Positions 11,535 through 21,626 of a stretch of DNA of 64,000 nucleotides are shown piece after piece. This DNA is from Wolbachia endosymbiont of Diaphorina citri (lineage in GTDB: Bacteria; Pseudomonadota; Alphaproteobacteria; Rickettsiales; Anaplasmataceae), in assembly GCF_013096535.2 (NCBI RefSeq), contig NZ_CP051265.2, forward strand, positions 744,001-808,000. The letters run 5' to 3'. The notes under the pieces were generated by a model that was not told where the DNA came from, made no database searches, and saw only the letters and a program-made list of their open reading frames with translations. Position 1 is the stretch's first letter. Each line of letters starts with the position of its first letter. A program made the translations under genes and the position numbers.

Positions 11535-11726
11535 TTTTATTCATTGCTTTGAAACATCTGCTTAATATCGTAATAGATTAATAATAAAGTTAAAAGTATA
11601 TTTGCTTAAAGTACAATAAAAAATTGTATTTTTATTCTTTTATTGTATTTTATTGCTAAGAATTGAACATCTTATCAGAAAATTAATTATAAGATTGTAA
11701 AGAAAACATTTAGTATTTTATTTCCC

Positions 11727-11805
11727 TTGACTCTATTCTAGTATAGAGGGATTATTAGTACTAAAATTAAAATTACGCACTATATTTTAAATTTATGGAG
11801 GTTTA
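11727..11805 (+). promoter_or_regulatory. Possible pal promoter and clear ribosome binding site
   Basis: TTGACT at 11727-11732 is a good -35 box. ATTATT at 11751-11756, 18 bases on, is the best -10 candidate but weak. A 6-base inverted repeat, CTCTAT/ATAGAG, sits between them. GGAGG at 11797-11801 lies 7 bases before the ATG at 11809 and decides that start over the adjacent GTG at 11806. Confidence 0.4.
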
Positions 11806-11808
11806 GTG

Positions 11809-12288
11809 ATGTGGAGTAGACTGATTATAATGTGTTGTTTTTGTTTACTGCTTACTGGTGTAAGTTCTTGCCCTAAAAAAGGAGTAAATACGACAAATAA
11901 AATGAATGCTGTTGTTAAGCAGATAGGTGATAAAAGAGTTTTCTTTGGTTATGATGAATCTAGTATCGGTGAAGTGAGTGCAGATGCATTACTTGACGTG
12001 ATGGAAGTGTTACAAAATAATCCTGACGCAAAGGTCACTTTAACTGGTCATACTGACAATCGTGGTTCTCACGAGTATAATCTTGCACTAGGAGCTAGAC
12101 GAGCAGATGCAGCTAAAAAATTTATGGTCAGCTGTACACCTTATCTAGAAAATAGAATAAAAACTGCTTCTAAAGGTGAAACTGAGCCTTTGGTTAATGT
12201 AAAAGATGATTCTAGAAATTCCAAATATGAAAAAGAGCATGCTAAAAATCGTAGAGTGGAATTTTCATTTTCTGGAATAAAGAAGTAG
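11809..12288 (+). CDS. pal: Peptidoglycan-associated lipoprotein Pal (OmpA-like)
   Basis: The 159-residue lipoprotein has a signal peptide ending in the lipobox VSSC, with the lipidated Cys at position 21. An OmpA-like domain (about 35-158) follows, containing the peptidoglycan-binding core TGHTDNRGSHEYNLALGARRA. In other bacteria Pal links the outer membrane to peptidoglycan and works with Tol proteins in envelope constriction. No tol genes are adjacent. The start is set by the GGAGG site 7 bases upstream. The hairpin repeat just after its stop could serve as a terminator. Confidence 0.93.
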   Translation: MWSRLIIMCCFCLLLTGVSSCPKKGVNTTNKMNAVVKQIGDKRVFFGYDESSIGEVSADALLDVMEVLQNNPDAKVTLTGHTDNRGSHEYNLALGARRADAAKKFMVSCTPYLENRIKTASKGETEPLVNVKDDSRNSKYEKEHAKNRRVEFSFSGIKK

Positions 12289-12303
12289 TTTCTTGCATTA
12301 AAA

Positions 12304-12335
12304 CCTGGATCCCAGTGTCAAGCACTGGGATGACA
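12304..12335 (+). repeat. Palindromic repeat hairpin after pal
   Basis: A perfect 9-base stem, ATCCCAGTG (12309-12317) and CACTGGGAT (12323-12331), closes a TCAAG loop. It is the shortest complete unit of the palindrome family. It lies 20 bases after the pal stop and has no T-run, so any terminator role is weak. Confidence 0.8.
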
Positions 12336-12430
12336 AAAGAGAGCAATTCCGCTGCTTGTTAGCAGGATCTATATATACCACAAATAAGTCGCTGTATGAC
12401 GTAGAGACTATCTGGCCATCAAGAAACATA

Positions 12431-13723
12431 ATGAAATTAGAGTTATTATTTCAAAATATAGCTAATAGTTTTGCTTTCCATAACCAAATCGCAGTTGCAG
12501 TATCAGGTGGTGTAGATAGTATAGTCTTACTGCATTTAATGACTAACTGGGCAAAAAAAAACAAGCTTTCACTTCCTATAGCATTAACAGTAAATCATGG
12601 GTTACGTTCAGAGTCTCAAAAAGAAGCTGATTTTGTTATAAGTTATGCAAAAGAACTTGGAGCAAAGGAATCGTTCATATTAAATTGGGAGAAGCAAAAT
12701 ATTAAAGGCAATATTCAGTTGCAGGCACGAAAAGCACGGTATAACTTATTAACAAAATGGTGTAAAAATAATAATGTTAAATATTTATTTGTTGCTCACC
12801 ACAAAAATGATCAAGCAGAAACGTTCTTGTTGAGATTAGAGCGGGGTAGTGGAGTAGATGGATTATCATCAATGGATTACAAATCTTTCTTAAATGGTGT
12901 TTATATATTTAGGCCGTTGTTAAATTTTAGTCGTAGTGAAATAGAAAGGTATGCTAAGCTTCATCAGTTAAGATGGATCGAAGATAGAAGCAATTATGAC
13001 TTAAAATACAGGCGAACTCTATACCGTAACTTGCTTAAAGCAAGTGATAATCAAGATGTTCTAACAGAGCGAATATGCCTCACAGCCCTTCATATGAAAA
13101 GAGCTGCAAAAGCGTTGATGCACTACACACGCCTTGCATTTGATGATTGTGTTAATGTTCATGATTTTGGTTATATTGAAATTAAACTAAGTGAATTTTA
13201 TCAATTGCCAGAGGAAATAGCCTTGAGGCTTCTTCTTTACTCTATAATGGCAATTGCCAGCAAACATTATAAACCAAGGTACAACAGCCTTGTCGTAATA
13301 TTTAATAAAATATTGCAAAAGGGTAGTAATGTTAACTGTACACTTTCTGGGTGCAAAATAAGAAAATATGGAGAAAATATCTTAATAATTAGAGAATCGT
13401 CAAAGATACAAGAAATTACTGTAAATTTGCCTATGTGCGAACCCATTACATGGGACAATAGATTTGGCTGTACAATACTTAGCAATCAGAAGTGTTCAGT
13501 AACTATTGCTCCGCTAAAGAAAACACAAAAAATTCCTGAATTTCTAAAAGATTACAACTGCTGCCCTGAAGTTTTTTACTCTTTACCTGTAGTCCTAAAA
13601 GATGGAAAGATGTTTGCTTATCCATGTATGAAACATAATAGTAAGAGCACTAGTGATGGCGAGATTAAATATTTTATCGCTAGTATAATAAAGGAAAATT
13701 TGCTAAAGTTAACTAATATTTAA
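12431..13723 (+). CDS. tilS: tRNA(Ile)-lysidine synthetase TilS
   Basis: TilS converts the wobble C of the CAU-anticodon tRNA-Ile to lysidine with ATP, so that it reads AUA; it is essential. The PP-loop SGGVDS is at residues 25-30, and the usual [24 protein letters not shown] and [17 protein letters not shown] segments follow. The C-terminal domain is present, giving 430 residues, normal for the family. The frame is open 25 codons further upstream to a TTG inside the repeat region; the ATG at 12431 fits the family better. A decayed copy of its own last 50 codons follows directly. ftsH is next, as in many bacteria. Confidence 0.94.
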   Translation: MKLELLFQNIANSFAFHNQIAVAVSGGVDSIVLLHLMTNWAKKNKLSLPIALTVNHGLRSESQKEADFVISYAKELGAKESFILNWEKQNIKGNIQLQARKARYNLLTKWCKNNNVKYLFVAHHKNDQAETFLLRLERGSGVDGLSSMDYKSFLNGVYIFRPLLNFSRSEIERYAKLHQLRWIEDRSNYDLKYRRTLYRNLLKASDNQDVLTERICLTALHMKRAAKALMHYTRLAFDDCVNVHDFGYIEIKLSEFYQLPEEIALRLLLYSIMAIASKHYKPRYNSLVVIFNKILQKGSNVNCTLSGCKIRKYGENILIIRESSKIQEITVNLPMCEPITWDNRFGCTILSNQKCSVTIAPLKKTQKIPEFLKDYNCCPEVFYSLPVVLKDGKMFAYPCMKHNSKSTSDGEIKYFIASIIKENLLKLTNI

Positions 13724-13779
13724 TTAAGGGTTAGAATGAGTGGGACAAGATTTTTTAAATTTGTAATTATTTTTCTAAA

Positions 13780-13928
13780 GTTTACTACTCTTTTCCAACA
13801 GTGAAAAAAATGGAAAGGTGATTGCTTATCCTGATGTAAATTATAACGGAAAAATACTGTGATGATAAGGTTCGATGATTATTAATAGCACGATAAAACA
13901 AAATTTGGTAAGCTTGATTAGTGTTTAG
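13780..13928 (+). pseudogene. Decayed tandem copy of the tilS 3' end
   Basis: Translation of 13780-13928, allowing one frameshift in the A-run at 13804-13810, gives VYYSFPTVKK, NGKVIAYPDVNYNGKIL, stop codons, then INSTIKQNLVSLISV and a final stop. The end of TilS reads [18 protein letters not shown], followed by [14 protein letters not shown]. The two align over their whole length, so this is a diverged duplicate of about the last 50 tilS codons. The frameshift and the stop codons near 13859-13867 show it is not translated as such. Confidence 0.75.
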
Positions 13929-13940
13929 TTAGAAATGTAA

Positions 13941-15770
13941 ATGAAAAAATTTTTAGAAGGCTTATTGATCTGGTTAGTGATTATTATTCTTATTTCAGTT
14001 GCTTATATTCAATTTAGCGGAAGTATAGGTAAGAGTAAAACAACCATACCTTTTTCAGAATTTTTAACTAGACTAGAAGATAATGATATAGAAAATGTTA
14101 CAATAAGAAACCAAAGCATCGAAGGAAAGTTTAGGGATGGGTCAGCCTTTAACTCAAGTGGTGTTATATATAGTGACTTAATAAAAAGTTTGCATGATAG
14201 GAAAGTGAAGTTCTCCTTTTCAATTGGAGATTCTGCAATAGGTATAATTGGTGGATTACTTATTCAATGGGTTCCGACGCTTATCTTTATCGGTTTATTG
14301 CTTTTCCTTTTTAAACAAACGCAAGCAGGAGGTAATAGAACTATAAGCTTTGGCAAATCAAAAGCTAGGCTTATGACTACTGGAAAAAAAGTGACATTTG
14401 ATGATGTTGCTGGGATTGATGAAGCAAAAGAAGAGTTGGTTGAAATTGTTGATTTTCTTAAACAAAGGCAAAAATTTCAAGTGTTAGGTGGGAAGATACC
14501 AAAAGGATGTCTTTTAATTGGTTCCCCTGGAACTGGTAAAACTCTACTTGCTCGTGCAATTGCAGGTGAAGCTAATGTACCGTTTTTTAGTATTTCTGGA
14601 TCTGATTTCGTTGAAATGTTTGTCGGTGTTGGTGCAAGCCGTGTCCGGGATATGTTTGATCAAGGCAAGAAAAATGCTCCTTGTATAATTTTCATAGACG
14701 AAATAGATGCGGTGGGTAGGCATCGCGGCATCGGTCTTGGTGGCGGTAACGACGAAAGGGAACAAACATTAAACCAGTTACTGGTTGAGATGGATGGTTT
14801 CGAGTCTAATGAAGGTGTGATAATAGTTGCTGCAACTAACCGTCCAGACGTCCTAGATCCAGCACTACTTAGACCTGGTCGTTTTGACCGACAGATTACT
14901 ATTTCTTTACCTGATATAAATGGGCGTGAGAGAATATTAAATACGCATATAAAGAAAATATCGATAGCACCAGATGTAAACGTAAAAACAGTTGCGAGGG
15001 GAACGCCAGGTTTTTCAGGGGCTGATCTAGCAAATTTAGTGAATGAGTCTGCGCTTATTGCTGCAAGAAGAAATAAGAAAATTGTTACCATGGATGATTT
15101 TGAGTATGCACGTGATAAAGTGATGATGGGCATGGAAAGAAGGTCCTTAGTCATTACAGAAGAAGAAAAAAAGCTTACTGCTTACCATGAAGCTGGTCAT
15201 GCAGTAGTTGCAGTTAATATGCCTGCTTCTGATCCTATACACAAAGCAACAATTATTCCACGTGGTAGAGCACTTGGTTTAGTTATGAGACTACCAGAAA
15301 CAGATAGAGTGTCCCTCACAAGAGAAAAGATGCTAGCAGATATAACTGTTGCAATGGGTGGACGTGTGGCAGAAGAGCTAATTTTTGGCTATGATAAAGT
15401 CACAAGCGGCGCATCTTCAGATATAAAACTAGCATCAGATTTATCACGTGCTATGGTGACAAAATGGGGAATGAGCGACAAAATAGGTCCGATCTATCAT
15501 AATCGCGAACAAATCACACATGATTCTGAGACAATTTCTGAAGATACGTTAAGACTTATAGATGAGGAAGTAAAGAAAGTCGTATTTTCTTGCTATGAAA
15601 AAGCAAAAGACATTTTAACCAAGCGTAGGAAAGACTTGGAGCTCATTGCTGAAAATCTACTGGAGTTTGAAACTTTAACAGGAGATGAAATAAAAGACAT
15701 ATTAAGTGGAAAAAAAATTGTTAGAAATGAAAATGAAGGTAAAGAAGAGATAAGAAGATCCTCTCTCTAA
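13941..15770 (+). CDS. ftsH: ATP-dependent zinc metalloprotease FtsH
   Basis: The 609-residue protein has two N-terminal membrane helices (about 6-24 and 104-126) bracketing a periplasmic domain. The AAA module has Walker A GSPGTGKT, Walker B IIFIDEID and the second region of homology [19 protein letters not shown]. The zinc protease motif HEAGH starts at His416. FtsH degrades misfolded membrane proteins and short-lived regulators; in E. coli the heat-shock sigma factor RpoH is a substrate, and rpoH is in this window. It follows tilS on the same strand, separated by the decayed tilS copy. Confidence 0.97.
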   Translation: MKKFLEGLLIWLVIIILISVAYIQFSGSIGKSKTTIPFSEFLTRLEDNDIENVTIRNQSIEGKFRDGSAFNSSGVIYSDLIKSLHDRKVKFSFSIGDSAIGIIGGLLIQWVPTLIFIGLLLFLFKQTQAGGNRTISFGKSKARLMTTGKKVTFDDVAGIDEAKEELVEIVDFLKQRQKFQVLGGKIPKGCLLIGSPGTGKTLLARAIAGEANVPFFSISGSDFVEMFVGVGASRVRDMFDQGKKNAPCIIFIDEIDAVGRHRGIGLGGGNDEREQTLNQLLVEMDGFESNEGVIIVAATNRPDVLDPALLRPGRFDRQITISLPDINGRERILNTHIKKISIAPDVNVKTVARGTPGFSGADLANLVNESALIAARRNKKIVTMDDFEYARDKVMMGMERRSLVITEEEKKLTAYHEAGHAVVAVNMPASDPIHKATIIPRGRALGLVMRLPETDRVSLTREKMLADITVAMGGRVAEELIFGYDKVTSGASSDIKLASDLSRAMVTKWGMSDKIGPIYHNREQITHDSETISEDTLRLIDEEVKKVVFSCYEKAKDILTKRRKDLELIAENLLEFETLTGDEIKDILSGKKIVRNENEGKEEIRRSSL

Positions 15771-15954
15771 TTAGATCTGACTTTGATTTAACTGCTAAAA
15801 TAAAAATCTTTAACCAGAATCTAAACTACAAAGCTATAATTAAACCTCTGCATTTTACCAATGAACTTCCTTGAACATTTCTCCAATTTTTTTCTAAATA
15901 ACTCTTTGCCTATTTAAATAAGTATGTTCAGTATTAGAGCTTTCCAGACCGCTA
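15771..15954. other. Gene-free stretch after ftsH
   Basis: AT-rich, with no reading frame, tRNA, strong hairpin or palindromic repeat that I can support. It leads into a decayed membrane-protein gene. Confidence 0.5.
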
Positions 15955-16253
15955 CTAGGAGAAAGCTTGACCTTTAAACATCTCTATTAGCTTTAATAAA
16001 GGAGCAGTTCTTGCTACAATGGCTCCTATAACAGCAGTAGCACCCATGATGAGAAGAAGCGGTTCTGAAGTGGTGATTATACACATCTCAATACATAAAC
16101 CAGCAATGACCATACCAACCATTATACAAATGAAAGCACCTACAATTATGGATGAAACTACACCAATTAATTGTCCTATTTTTGAACTAAGTGGTACTTC
16201 TCTTTTACCTCCAACACAACCTTTGAATTTCGCTTTGATCTTCCTCCAACATC
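15955..16253 (-). pseudogene. Decayed small glycine-rich membrane protein
   Basis: Read on the minus strand, the stretch encodes KREVPLSSKIGQLIGVV followed by two hydrophobic glycine-rich helices and a short tail ending in a TAG at 15957-15955. An in-frame TAA lies just upstream and no start codon precedes the first helix. A neighbouring frame continues upstream as LKFEKTIKDVGG, which points to a frameshift. The layout resembles the small membrane protein at 1121-1540. The 79-codon plus-strand frame over it is a shadow. The IS630 element begins 45 bases further up. Confidence 0.45.
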
Positions 16254-16371
16254 CTTAATTGTCTTTTCAAATTTTAATAGCGACTTGTTGTTTAGTCTAT
16301 AGCTAACCGAAGTAAGATTTTCTCAAAGGGTGGGGTAAAAAGGTATAATACTGCTTTAATGAAGGTAGAAT

Positions 16372-18012
16372 GATGCCAAAGCCATATAGTGAGGACCTGA
16401 GGGAACGAGTTTTAAAAGTGGTAGACGAGAAAAAATGACAATAGAAGAATTCGAAAAGGTTGTAGAAAAAATGCGCCCAGAGTGGGAAAAAGTTCAAGAA
16501 CAGAAGAAATGCCATGGAAGAACGTCAAGACTGCCTGTATTGGAAGACAAAATACTCTGTATAATTCTATATTATCGAACTTACATAACGCACCGATTCT
16601 TGAGCTAACTATTCAACTTTCATAACTCAAGCACCTACCGATTACTCAAGAAAATGGAACCACTTTTGGCTAAGAAAGTCTCAATAAAAAAGGATAGAAC
16701 TATGACGCCAGAAAGAATTTTGAAAATATTAGCAGATGTTACAGAACAACCAATACAACGATCAAAAGATAGGAAGAAAAGAAAATTGTCTTATTCCGGA
16801 AAGAAAAGAGTAAATACAATAAAAACAGAAATTGTTATAAAAGAAGATGGGCAAATTCTATCAGTGTCAAAGTCACACAGAGGTCGAATTCATGATTTTA
16901 AGATACGAAAACAGGAAAAAATGTTGTCAAAAGAGAATATCAAGTATGTTGATTCTGGGTGTCAGGGGTGGCAAAAATTGCAGAGTAACGTTGTAATTCC
17001 ATATAAAAGGTATCGAAAAAAATCGCTGCCGATGATCAAAAAGAGCACAATCGAAAGCTGACATCATTTAGAATGAGAGTGGAGCATAAAATTCATGAAA
17101 TTAAGGTTTTTAAAATCATGTCACATACCTATCGCAATTTTCAGAAGAAATACAACATGAGATTTAACATAATTGCTGATCTGGTAAATCTCAAACACAA
17201 GTTTTAATTGATCCTGCTATTGACCTAACTCACGCTGAATTTAGTTCCATACTGTTTCCCAGTAGGTCTTGTGGAAGAAGTAAGCAAGATGTTAAAAATT
17301 GATAGAAAACTATATACTAGTGGAGGAAAAGAAGAGAAGAAAGAGGAAGTATAAAACCGTCTTCAGACTATCAAAAGGGACATAGTCATAAAATTAAAGA
17401 CTGAGATAGCTTTGTCAAATTTCTGAATGAAAACCGAGATATTACGGTTGAAAAAATAATTGAAAAATTTGGCAACATGTGCAAAGATACAGTCTACAAT
17501 TATCTTAAAAAAGTAAGCTATACATATAAAAAAAACTTTTCTTTATCAGGAAAGGAATGAAGAGAAACCCAAGGAGTTCATAAAAAAATAGAAGGAATAG
17601 AAAAAGAAAACTTGATATTCATAGATGAGTCTGGAGTAGAAGATAACAGATTTTATGAATATGGGTGATCTCAAAAAGGTAAGAGGTTATTTGTCCAGGG
17701 TTTAAAAGAAAGAGGGTAAGAATAATTGGAGCACTAAATGAAGGAAAAGTTAAAGCTTCCTGAAGGCTACTGCAACAGCGAGATTTTTGATGCTTATGTA
17801 GAAAATATACTTGTTCCTATATTAAAACCTGAACAGACTATTGTTCTCGATAAAGCAAGCTTTCATAAATCTGCAAGGACGAAAAATTTGATAGCAAATA
17901 TTGGGTGTAAAATTTTGTTCTTGCCTCCATACTCGCCAGATTTAAATCCGATTGAGAAGTTCTGGTTTGCCATTAAGCATGTCATAAGAAAAGTGCTGCC
18001 AAGCCAATATTA
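16372..18012 (+). pseudogene. IS630-family transposase, interrupted and degenerate
   Basis: The N-terminal stub reads MMPKPYSEDLRERVLKVVDEK, the classic IS630 opening. After the nested insertion the coding trace resumes as helix-turn-helix residues (GLVEEVSKMLKIDRKTIY) and FLNENRDITVEKIIEKFG. The catalytic ENLIFIDESGVEDNRFY, TIVLDKASFHKS and LPPYSPDLNPIEKFWF follow. The DDE residues are still present but many frameshifts and stops lie between them. The last open piece is 17738-18013. Confidence 0.8.
16435..17206 (+). pseudogene. ISL2-group IS5-family transposase, broken
   Basis: It starts MTIEEFEKVVEKMRPEWEKV at 16435 and shows the group's features: LADVTEQPIQR, SYSGKKRVNTIKTEIVIK, SVSKSHRGRIHDFKI and VDSGCQGWQKL. 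After a frameshift near 17029 come EHNRKLTSFRMRVEHKIHEIKVFKIM and a natural end at 17206. Stops and shifts near 16600 and 17029 break the frame. The longest open part is 16654-17061. It interrupts the IS630 gene just after its 21st codon or so. Confidence 0.75.
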
Positions 18013-18098
18013 ATTCGGCTATTGATTTTGTCTTTCAGTGCTCGGGCAAATCTTACTTCAGTTAGCTATAGATGCTTGTATTGGGCAGTATTCGTTTG

Positions 18099-18662
18099 CT
18101 ATACTAAAGTTTCACTCTCAACCGAGTTGATAAAAGCTGCGATATCTCCTTGTAGCATTAGGTGTATATTTTTTGCTATTTTTTCCACTAAGAGGATAAC
18201 ATTATCAAAATTTTCAAATTTTGATAATACATAATCTGCTAAGCTTTTCTGACCTTCGGGCCTGCCTACTCCAAATCTTAAACGCCAATAATCGTTACCA
18301 ATAAAGCTATCTATAGACTTAAGTCCATTGTGTCCAGCAGAGCTACCACCTTTTTTTACTTTTATTCTTCCAAATTTTAAGTCAGCATCATCATGTATGA
18401 CAACAATATTGTCTAGCGATAATTTGTAAAAATTTTTTATTTTTGCAATAGGAATACCTGAATTATTCATAAATGAAGAAGGCTTTATTAGCATAACTTT
18501 ATTATTGTTAATTATGCCTGAGGTTATCAAGTAATCAGCTTTCTTAGAAAATGACTGAAAATTCCAATACTTGCAAATTGCGTCAATAACTATGAAGCCA
18601 ATATTATGGTGAGTTAATTCATATTTACTACCAGGATTACCAAGCCCAGCTATTAAATGCAC
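18099..18662 (-). CDS. pth: Peptidyl-tRNA hydrolase
   Basis: Pth frees tRNAs from peptides dropped by stalled ribosomes. The 187-residue protein has the standard opening LIAGLGNPGSKYELTHHNIGF with the catalytic His, then the conserved PSSFMNNSG, VIHDDADLKFG and GGSSAGHNGLKSI blocks. It starts with GTG at 18662, whose first base is the last base of the rplY stop (TAGTG), so translation is probably coupled. The rplY-pth pair is common in bacteria. The IS630 end lies 29 bases beyond its stop. Confidence 0.95.
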   Translation of the reverse strand: MHLIAGLGNPGSKYELTHHNIGFIVIDAICKYWNFQSFSKKADYLITSGIINNNKVMLIKPSSFMNNSGIPIAKIKNFYKLSLDNIVVIHDDADLKFGRIKVKKGGSSAGHNGLKSIDSFIGNDYWRLRFGVGRPEGQKSLADYVLSKFENFDNVILLVEKIAKNIHLMLQGDIAAFINSVESETLV

Positions 18663-19273
18663 TACTCCTCTGTTTTTGTTTGAGACTCTTCAACATCACT
18701 ATCAGCAGCAGAAATTGTCACAATGGTAAAATTTTCTTCCTCATGAGCTACAAATTTAACACCTTCTGGCAATTTTACATCATTGATATGTACAGACTGA
18801 CCAATCATTTTGCCAGACAAATCAATTTCTATGACTTGAGGTATTTTCTCAGGAGAGCATTTGACAGTAATAGAACGACACAAAACATTAAGCACTCCAC
18901 CTAATTTGATTCCTGGTGATTTACTTTCATTGATGAATGATAAAGGTATATCTATTTTAATTTCACTACCTTTATCAACAAACTGAAAATCAACATGTTG
19001 CACAGTATCCTTTACTACATGCCATTGAATATCACGAACAAGAGCATATTCTTTTTTCCCTGAAATATCTAGTTCTATTAAATGTGCAGAAAGAGCACCT
19101 GATTTATATTGTTTAGTAAATTCCTTTGCAGACAATGTCAAATTTACGTTATCATGCCCTTTACCATATATAACTGCAGGTATACTTCCTTTTTCCCTCA
19201 GAGCTTGAATTGCTTTCTTTTTTTTTACGTCACGTAATTCTGCATTAATTGTTACCATTTCTTGCTGTGCCAT
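18662..19273 (-). CDS. rplY: 50S ribosomal protein L25, long (Ctc) form
   Basis: The 203-residue protein has the L25 5S-rRNA-binding domain (about 1-95, with LREKGSIPAVIYGKG) followed by the C-terminal beta domain of the long Ctc form. The acidic tail ends EESQTKTEE. An AGGAGT site sits just before the ATG at 19273. It forms a two-gene unit with pth. Confidence 0.93.
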   Translation of the reverse strand: MAQQEMVTINAELRDVKKKKAIQALREKGSIPAVIYGKGHDNVNLTLSAKEFTKQYKSGALSAHLIELDISGKKEYALVRDIQWHVVKDTVQHVDFQFVDKGSEIKIDIPLSFINESKSPGIKLGGVLNVLCRSITVKCSPEKIPQVIEIDLSGKMIGQSVHINDVKLPEGVKFVAHEEENFTIVTISAADSDVEESQTKTEE

Positions 19274-19415
19274 CGATTACTCCTATTCAGCTAATCCTTT
19301 TTATATAATTTAATAATATAACATAAAAATATTTATTTCAAACTTCATTCTTTCACAGTAATTTTTTGTGAAAAAATTTATTTAGATATATACTTAAGAT
19401 CACTTAGTAAGAGCT

Positions 19416-19715
19416 ATGAGTACTGACGATAAATTAGTTTTTAAGATTTATAAGCCAACAAAAACTGCAACACAATCTGGTCTAGGTAATACAAAATTCT
19501 GGTACCTAAAAATTGAGACTTGTTCTTACTACATTGAACCTTTGATGGGATGGATTGGTTCAAAAGACCCCAAAAAACAGATTGTACTAAAGTTTGATTC
19601 TCTTGAAAAAGCAGTATCTTACGCAAAGAAACACAACACAAAGTACACAATTGAAATGCCAAAAGATGTTAAAAGACTGCCAAAATCTTATGCGAATAAT
19701 TTCGTATCAAAGTAA
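19416..19715 (+). CDS. NADH dehydrogenase accessory subunit, NDUFS4-like
   Basis: The 99-residue protein matches the ETC complex I NDUFS4 family, a small accessory subunit of respiratory complex I found in alphaproteobacteria and mitochondria. Key stretches are VFKIYKPTKTATQSGLGNTKFW, PLMGWIGSKDP and FDSLEKAVSYAKKHNTKYTI, the family's conserved tryptophan and glycine core. No other nuo genes lie nearby. It starts at ATG 19416 in a short region shared with the divergent rplY gene. Confidence 0.85.
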   Translation: MSTDDKLVFKIYKPTKTATQSGLGNTKFWYLKIETCSYYIEPLMGWIGSKDPKKQIVLKFDSLEKAVSYAKKHNTKYTIEMPKDVKRLPKSYANNFVSK

Positions 19716-20544
19716 GTTTTATCGTAGTGTGTTTATCTAAAAGCCTAAATTTAAGAACATATCTTGAAAGGACTTAAGTGGTTAAGCATATATTAAAGAG
19801 TTCTTGAAGTAAGGAGAGCACGCTCATACGTCAAGCAAACAATGTTTACCTAAAATTCTTTGACATTAGCAGCTTTCTTGCCCCGTTTTCAGTAACAGTG
19901 ATTTTGTAATTCTTCTATATATTAGAAAAATTTTTATTTTAATTAGCCATAGGCGCCTATTGGTTTTTAGCTAAAGTAAAGGTCAAGTATCTGGAATTCT
20001 GGACATAAAATCCTCCTGTGTAAAAAAGATTAGAAAAAAGTGCAGCGCACATATGACAGAAATTAAGCACACTTACATGCTCTGAAGAAGATACGCTACG
20101 CTTTTTGATTAAAAATTTGACTGAAAAGTCTGCAGACAAAGATAGATTTTGAGCTCTTAAAATATCTCTAACTGTAATTATAATCAGATTTAAAATATAT
20201 GGAAGCAATTTTTTACGTTAATATTTCAAGTTTCCCTTTCAAGATAGGTTCTAATTGTTACTCTAGGTTTTAAATTGTGCTAACGCACTGCGGCTATTTA
20301 GAGAGTTGAACCTGGCTAGCTAGTATCAAAGAGTTATTTTTTATATATTTCTCCATAAGCTTTACAAGCCCCTTTTGGATTACTCAAATAACTTCATTCT
20401 GCTTGAAGAACTTTTATGTTGCTTTGCACTAAATTAATTTCACGTTTTATTTGTGTTAGCTATTTATTTAGTGAGTGGACATGTAATTTTACCTTAAATA
20501 ACCCTATAATAAAAACATAGTTATTGAAATAATACAGAAGGTTC
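19716..20544. other. 829-base stretch without a recognised gene
   Basis: The only frame of any length is minus-strand 19957-20208 (83 codons, ending LFYTGGFYVQNSRYLTF then LAKNQ). I do not recognise it and cannot tell a decayed gene from chance. No tRNA, palindromic repeat or clear terminator was seen. The stretch may be the remains of a lost gene between the NDUFS4-like gene and rsmH. Confidence 0.4.
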
Positions 20545-21429
20545 TCATGACAACCTCTGTATAGCTCTTAATTTTGCTGAACGCGCACGCGGATTTGCAT
20601 TTATCTCTTCCGCACTTGCTTTCATCACTTTTTTGTTTAAAAGGGAGAATGTCTTGGTAGGCCCTGGTTCACACAAATCTTTAAAAAGGGTTTTAACTAT
20701 ACGATCTTCTAGAGAATGAAAGGTAACTACAATTAATTTGCCGTTTTCACTTAAAATCTCAGATGCAGCTTTAATACCCTTTTCAAGCTCTCCTAGCTCA
20801 TCGTTTACCCATATTCTGATCGCCTGAAATGTTCTAGTTGCAGGGTCAATCTTGCTTTTCCCACGAAACACTACAGAACGTACAATATCTGCAAGTTCAA
20901 ATGTAGTTTTGATAATTTTCTTCTTCCGCGCATTTACTATCGCTCTTGCGATTTTACGAGAATGACGCTCACCCCCGTAATTATATATAGTGTTTGCAAT
21001 CTCTTCTTCACGTAAAGCGTTAACAAACGTCGAAGCATTAACATGAGAATAGTTATCCATGCTCATGTTAAGTAGACCATCACGTAGAAATGAGAATCCT
21101 CTATCTCCATTATCAAGCTGCATAGATGAAACTCCAACGTCGAAAACTATTCCATTGATGCCTTTAATATTATTACTATCTAATAAATTTTTAATATTAC
21201 TAAATTTCTCAATAAATAGATTTATTCTATCAGGGTATTTAACGTTCAGATCATCATAAAATTTGGTAACTGTTTCATCCCTATCAATTGCATACACTTT
21301 GCAATCAGCGGATTCCAATATTGCTTTGCTATATCCTCCAGCTCCAAACGTGGCATCCACATATATACCACCACTGTGTGGTGCTAATTGAAATAGCATC
21401 TCTTTTAACAAAACTGGAGTATGTGTCAT
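20545..21429 (-). CDS. rsmH: 16S rRNA (cytosine1402-N4)-methyltransferase RsmH
   Basis: The 294-residue SAM-dependent enzyme opens with HTPVLLKEML and the cofactor loop VDATFGAGGYSKAIL. It also has the family block DVGVSSMQLDNGDRGFSF, then DPATRTFQAIRIWVNDEL, VVTFHSLEDRIVK and a basic NPRARSAKLRAI tail. It methylates the 16S decoding centre. In many bacteria it opens the division and wall cluster (mraW); here no mur or fts genes follow, although ftsA is about 2.3 kb away on the same strand. Confidence 0.95.
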   Translation of the reverse strand: MTHTPVLLKEMLFQLAPHSGGIYVDATFGAGGYSKAILESADCKVYAIDRDETVTKFYDDLNVKYPDRINLFIEKFSNIKNLLDSNNIKGINGIVFDVGVSSMQLDNGDRGFSFLRDGLLNMSMDNYSHVNASTFVNALREEEIANTIYNYGGERHSRKIARAIVNARKKKIIKTTFELADIVRSVVFRGKSKIDPATRTFQAIRIWVNDELGELEKGIKAASEILSENGKLIVVTFHSLEDRIVKTLFKDLCEPGPTKTFSLLNKKVMKASAEEINANPRARSAKLRAIQRLS

Positions 21430-21626
21430 ATCAAGAGACTTTGTGCACTTAAATTAAACTCGCCAAAAAATATATGGAAATATATAGATATAGTATAAGG
21501 ATATTTAAATATAATCAACGATATAAAAATTTAATAAGATAATATTATTAATATAACATTTACATAATTCACGTTTGAAAAAGTAAGTAATATTACTATA
21601 ATATCAAACAAATTACGGAAGATTTT

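Larger units (their letters stand above)
16300..18068 (+). mobile_element. Decayed IS630-family element with a nested ISL2-type IS5 element
   Basis: The outer ends are inverted: TAGCTAACCGAAGTAAGATTT at the left and, read inwards from the right, TAGCTAACTGAAGTAAGATTT. TA flanks both sides (16298-16299 and 18069-18070), the IS630 target duplication. Inside is an IS630 transposase broken into an N-terminal stub (16372-16434) and a degenerate remainder (about 17270-18012), with a second transposase of a different family between them. Both are inactive. Confidence 0.75.

Noticed and set aside
16019..16258. 79-codon plus-strand frame
   Set aside because: Its opposite strand encodes a clear glycine-rich two-helix protein trace, so this frame is a shadow.
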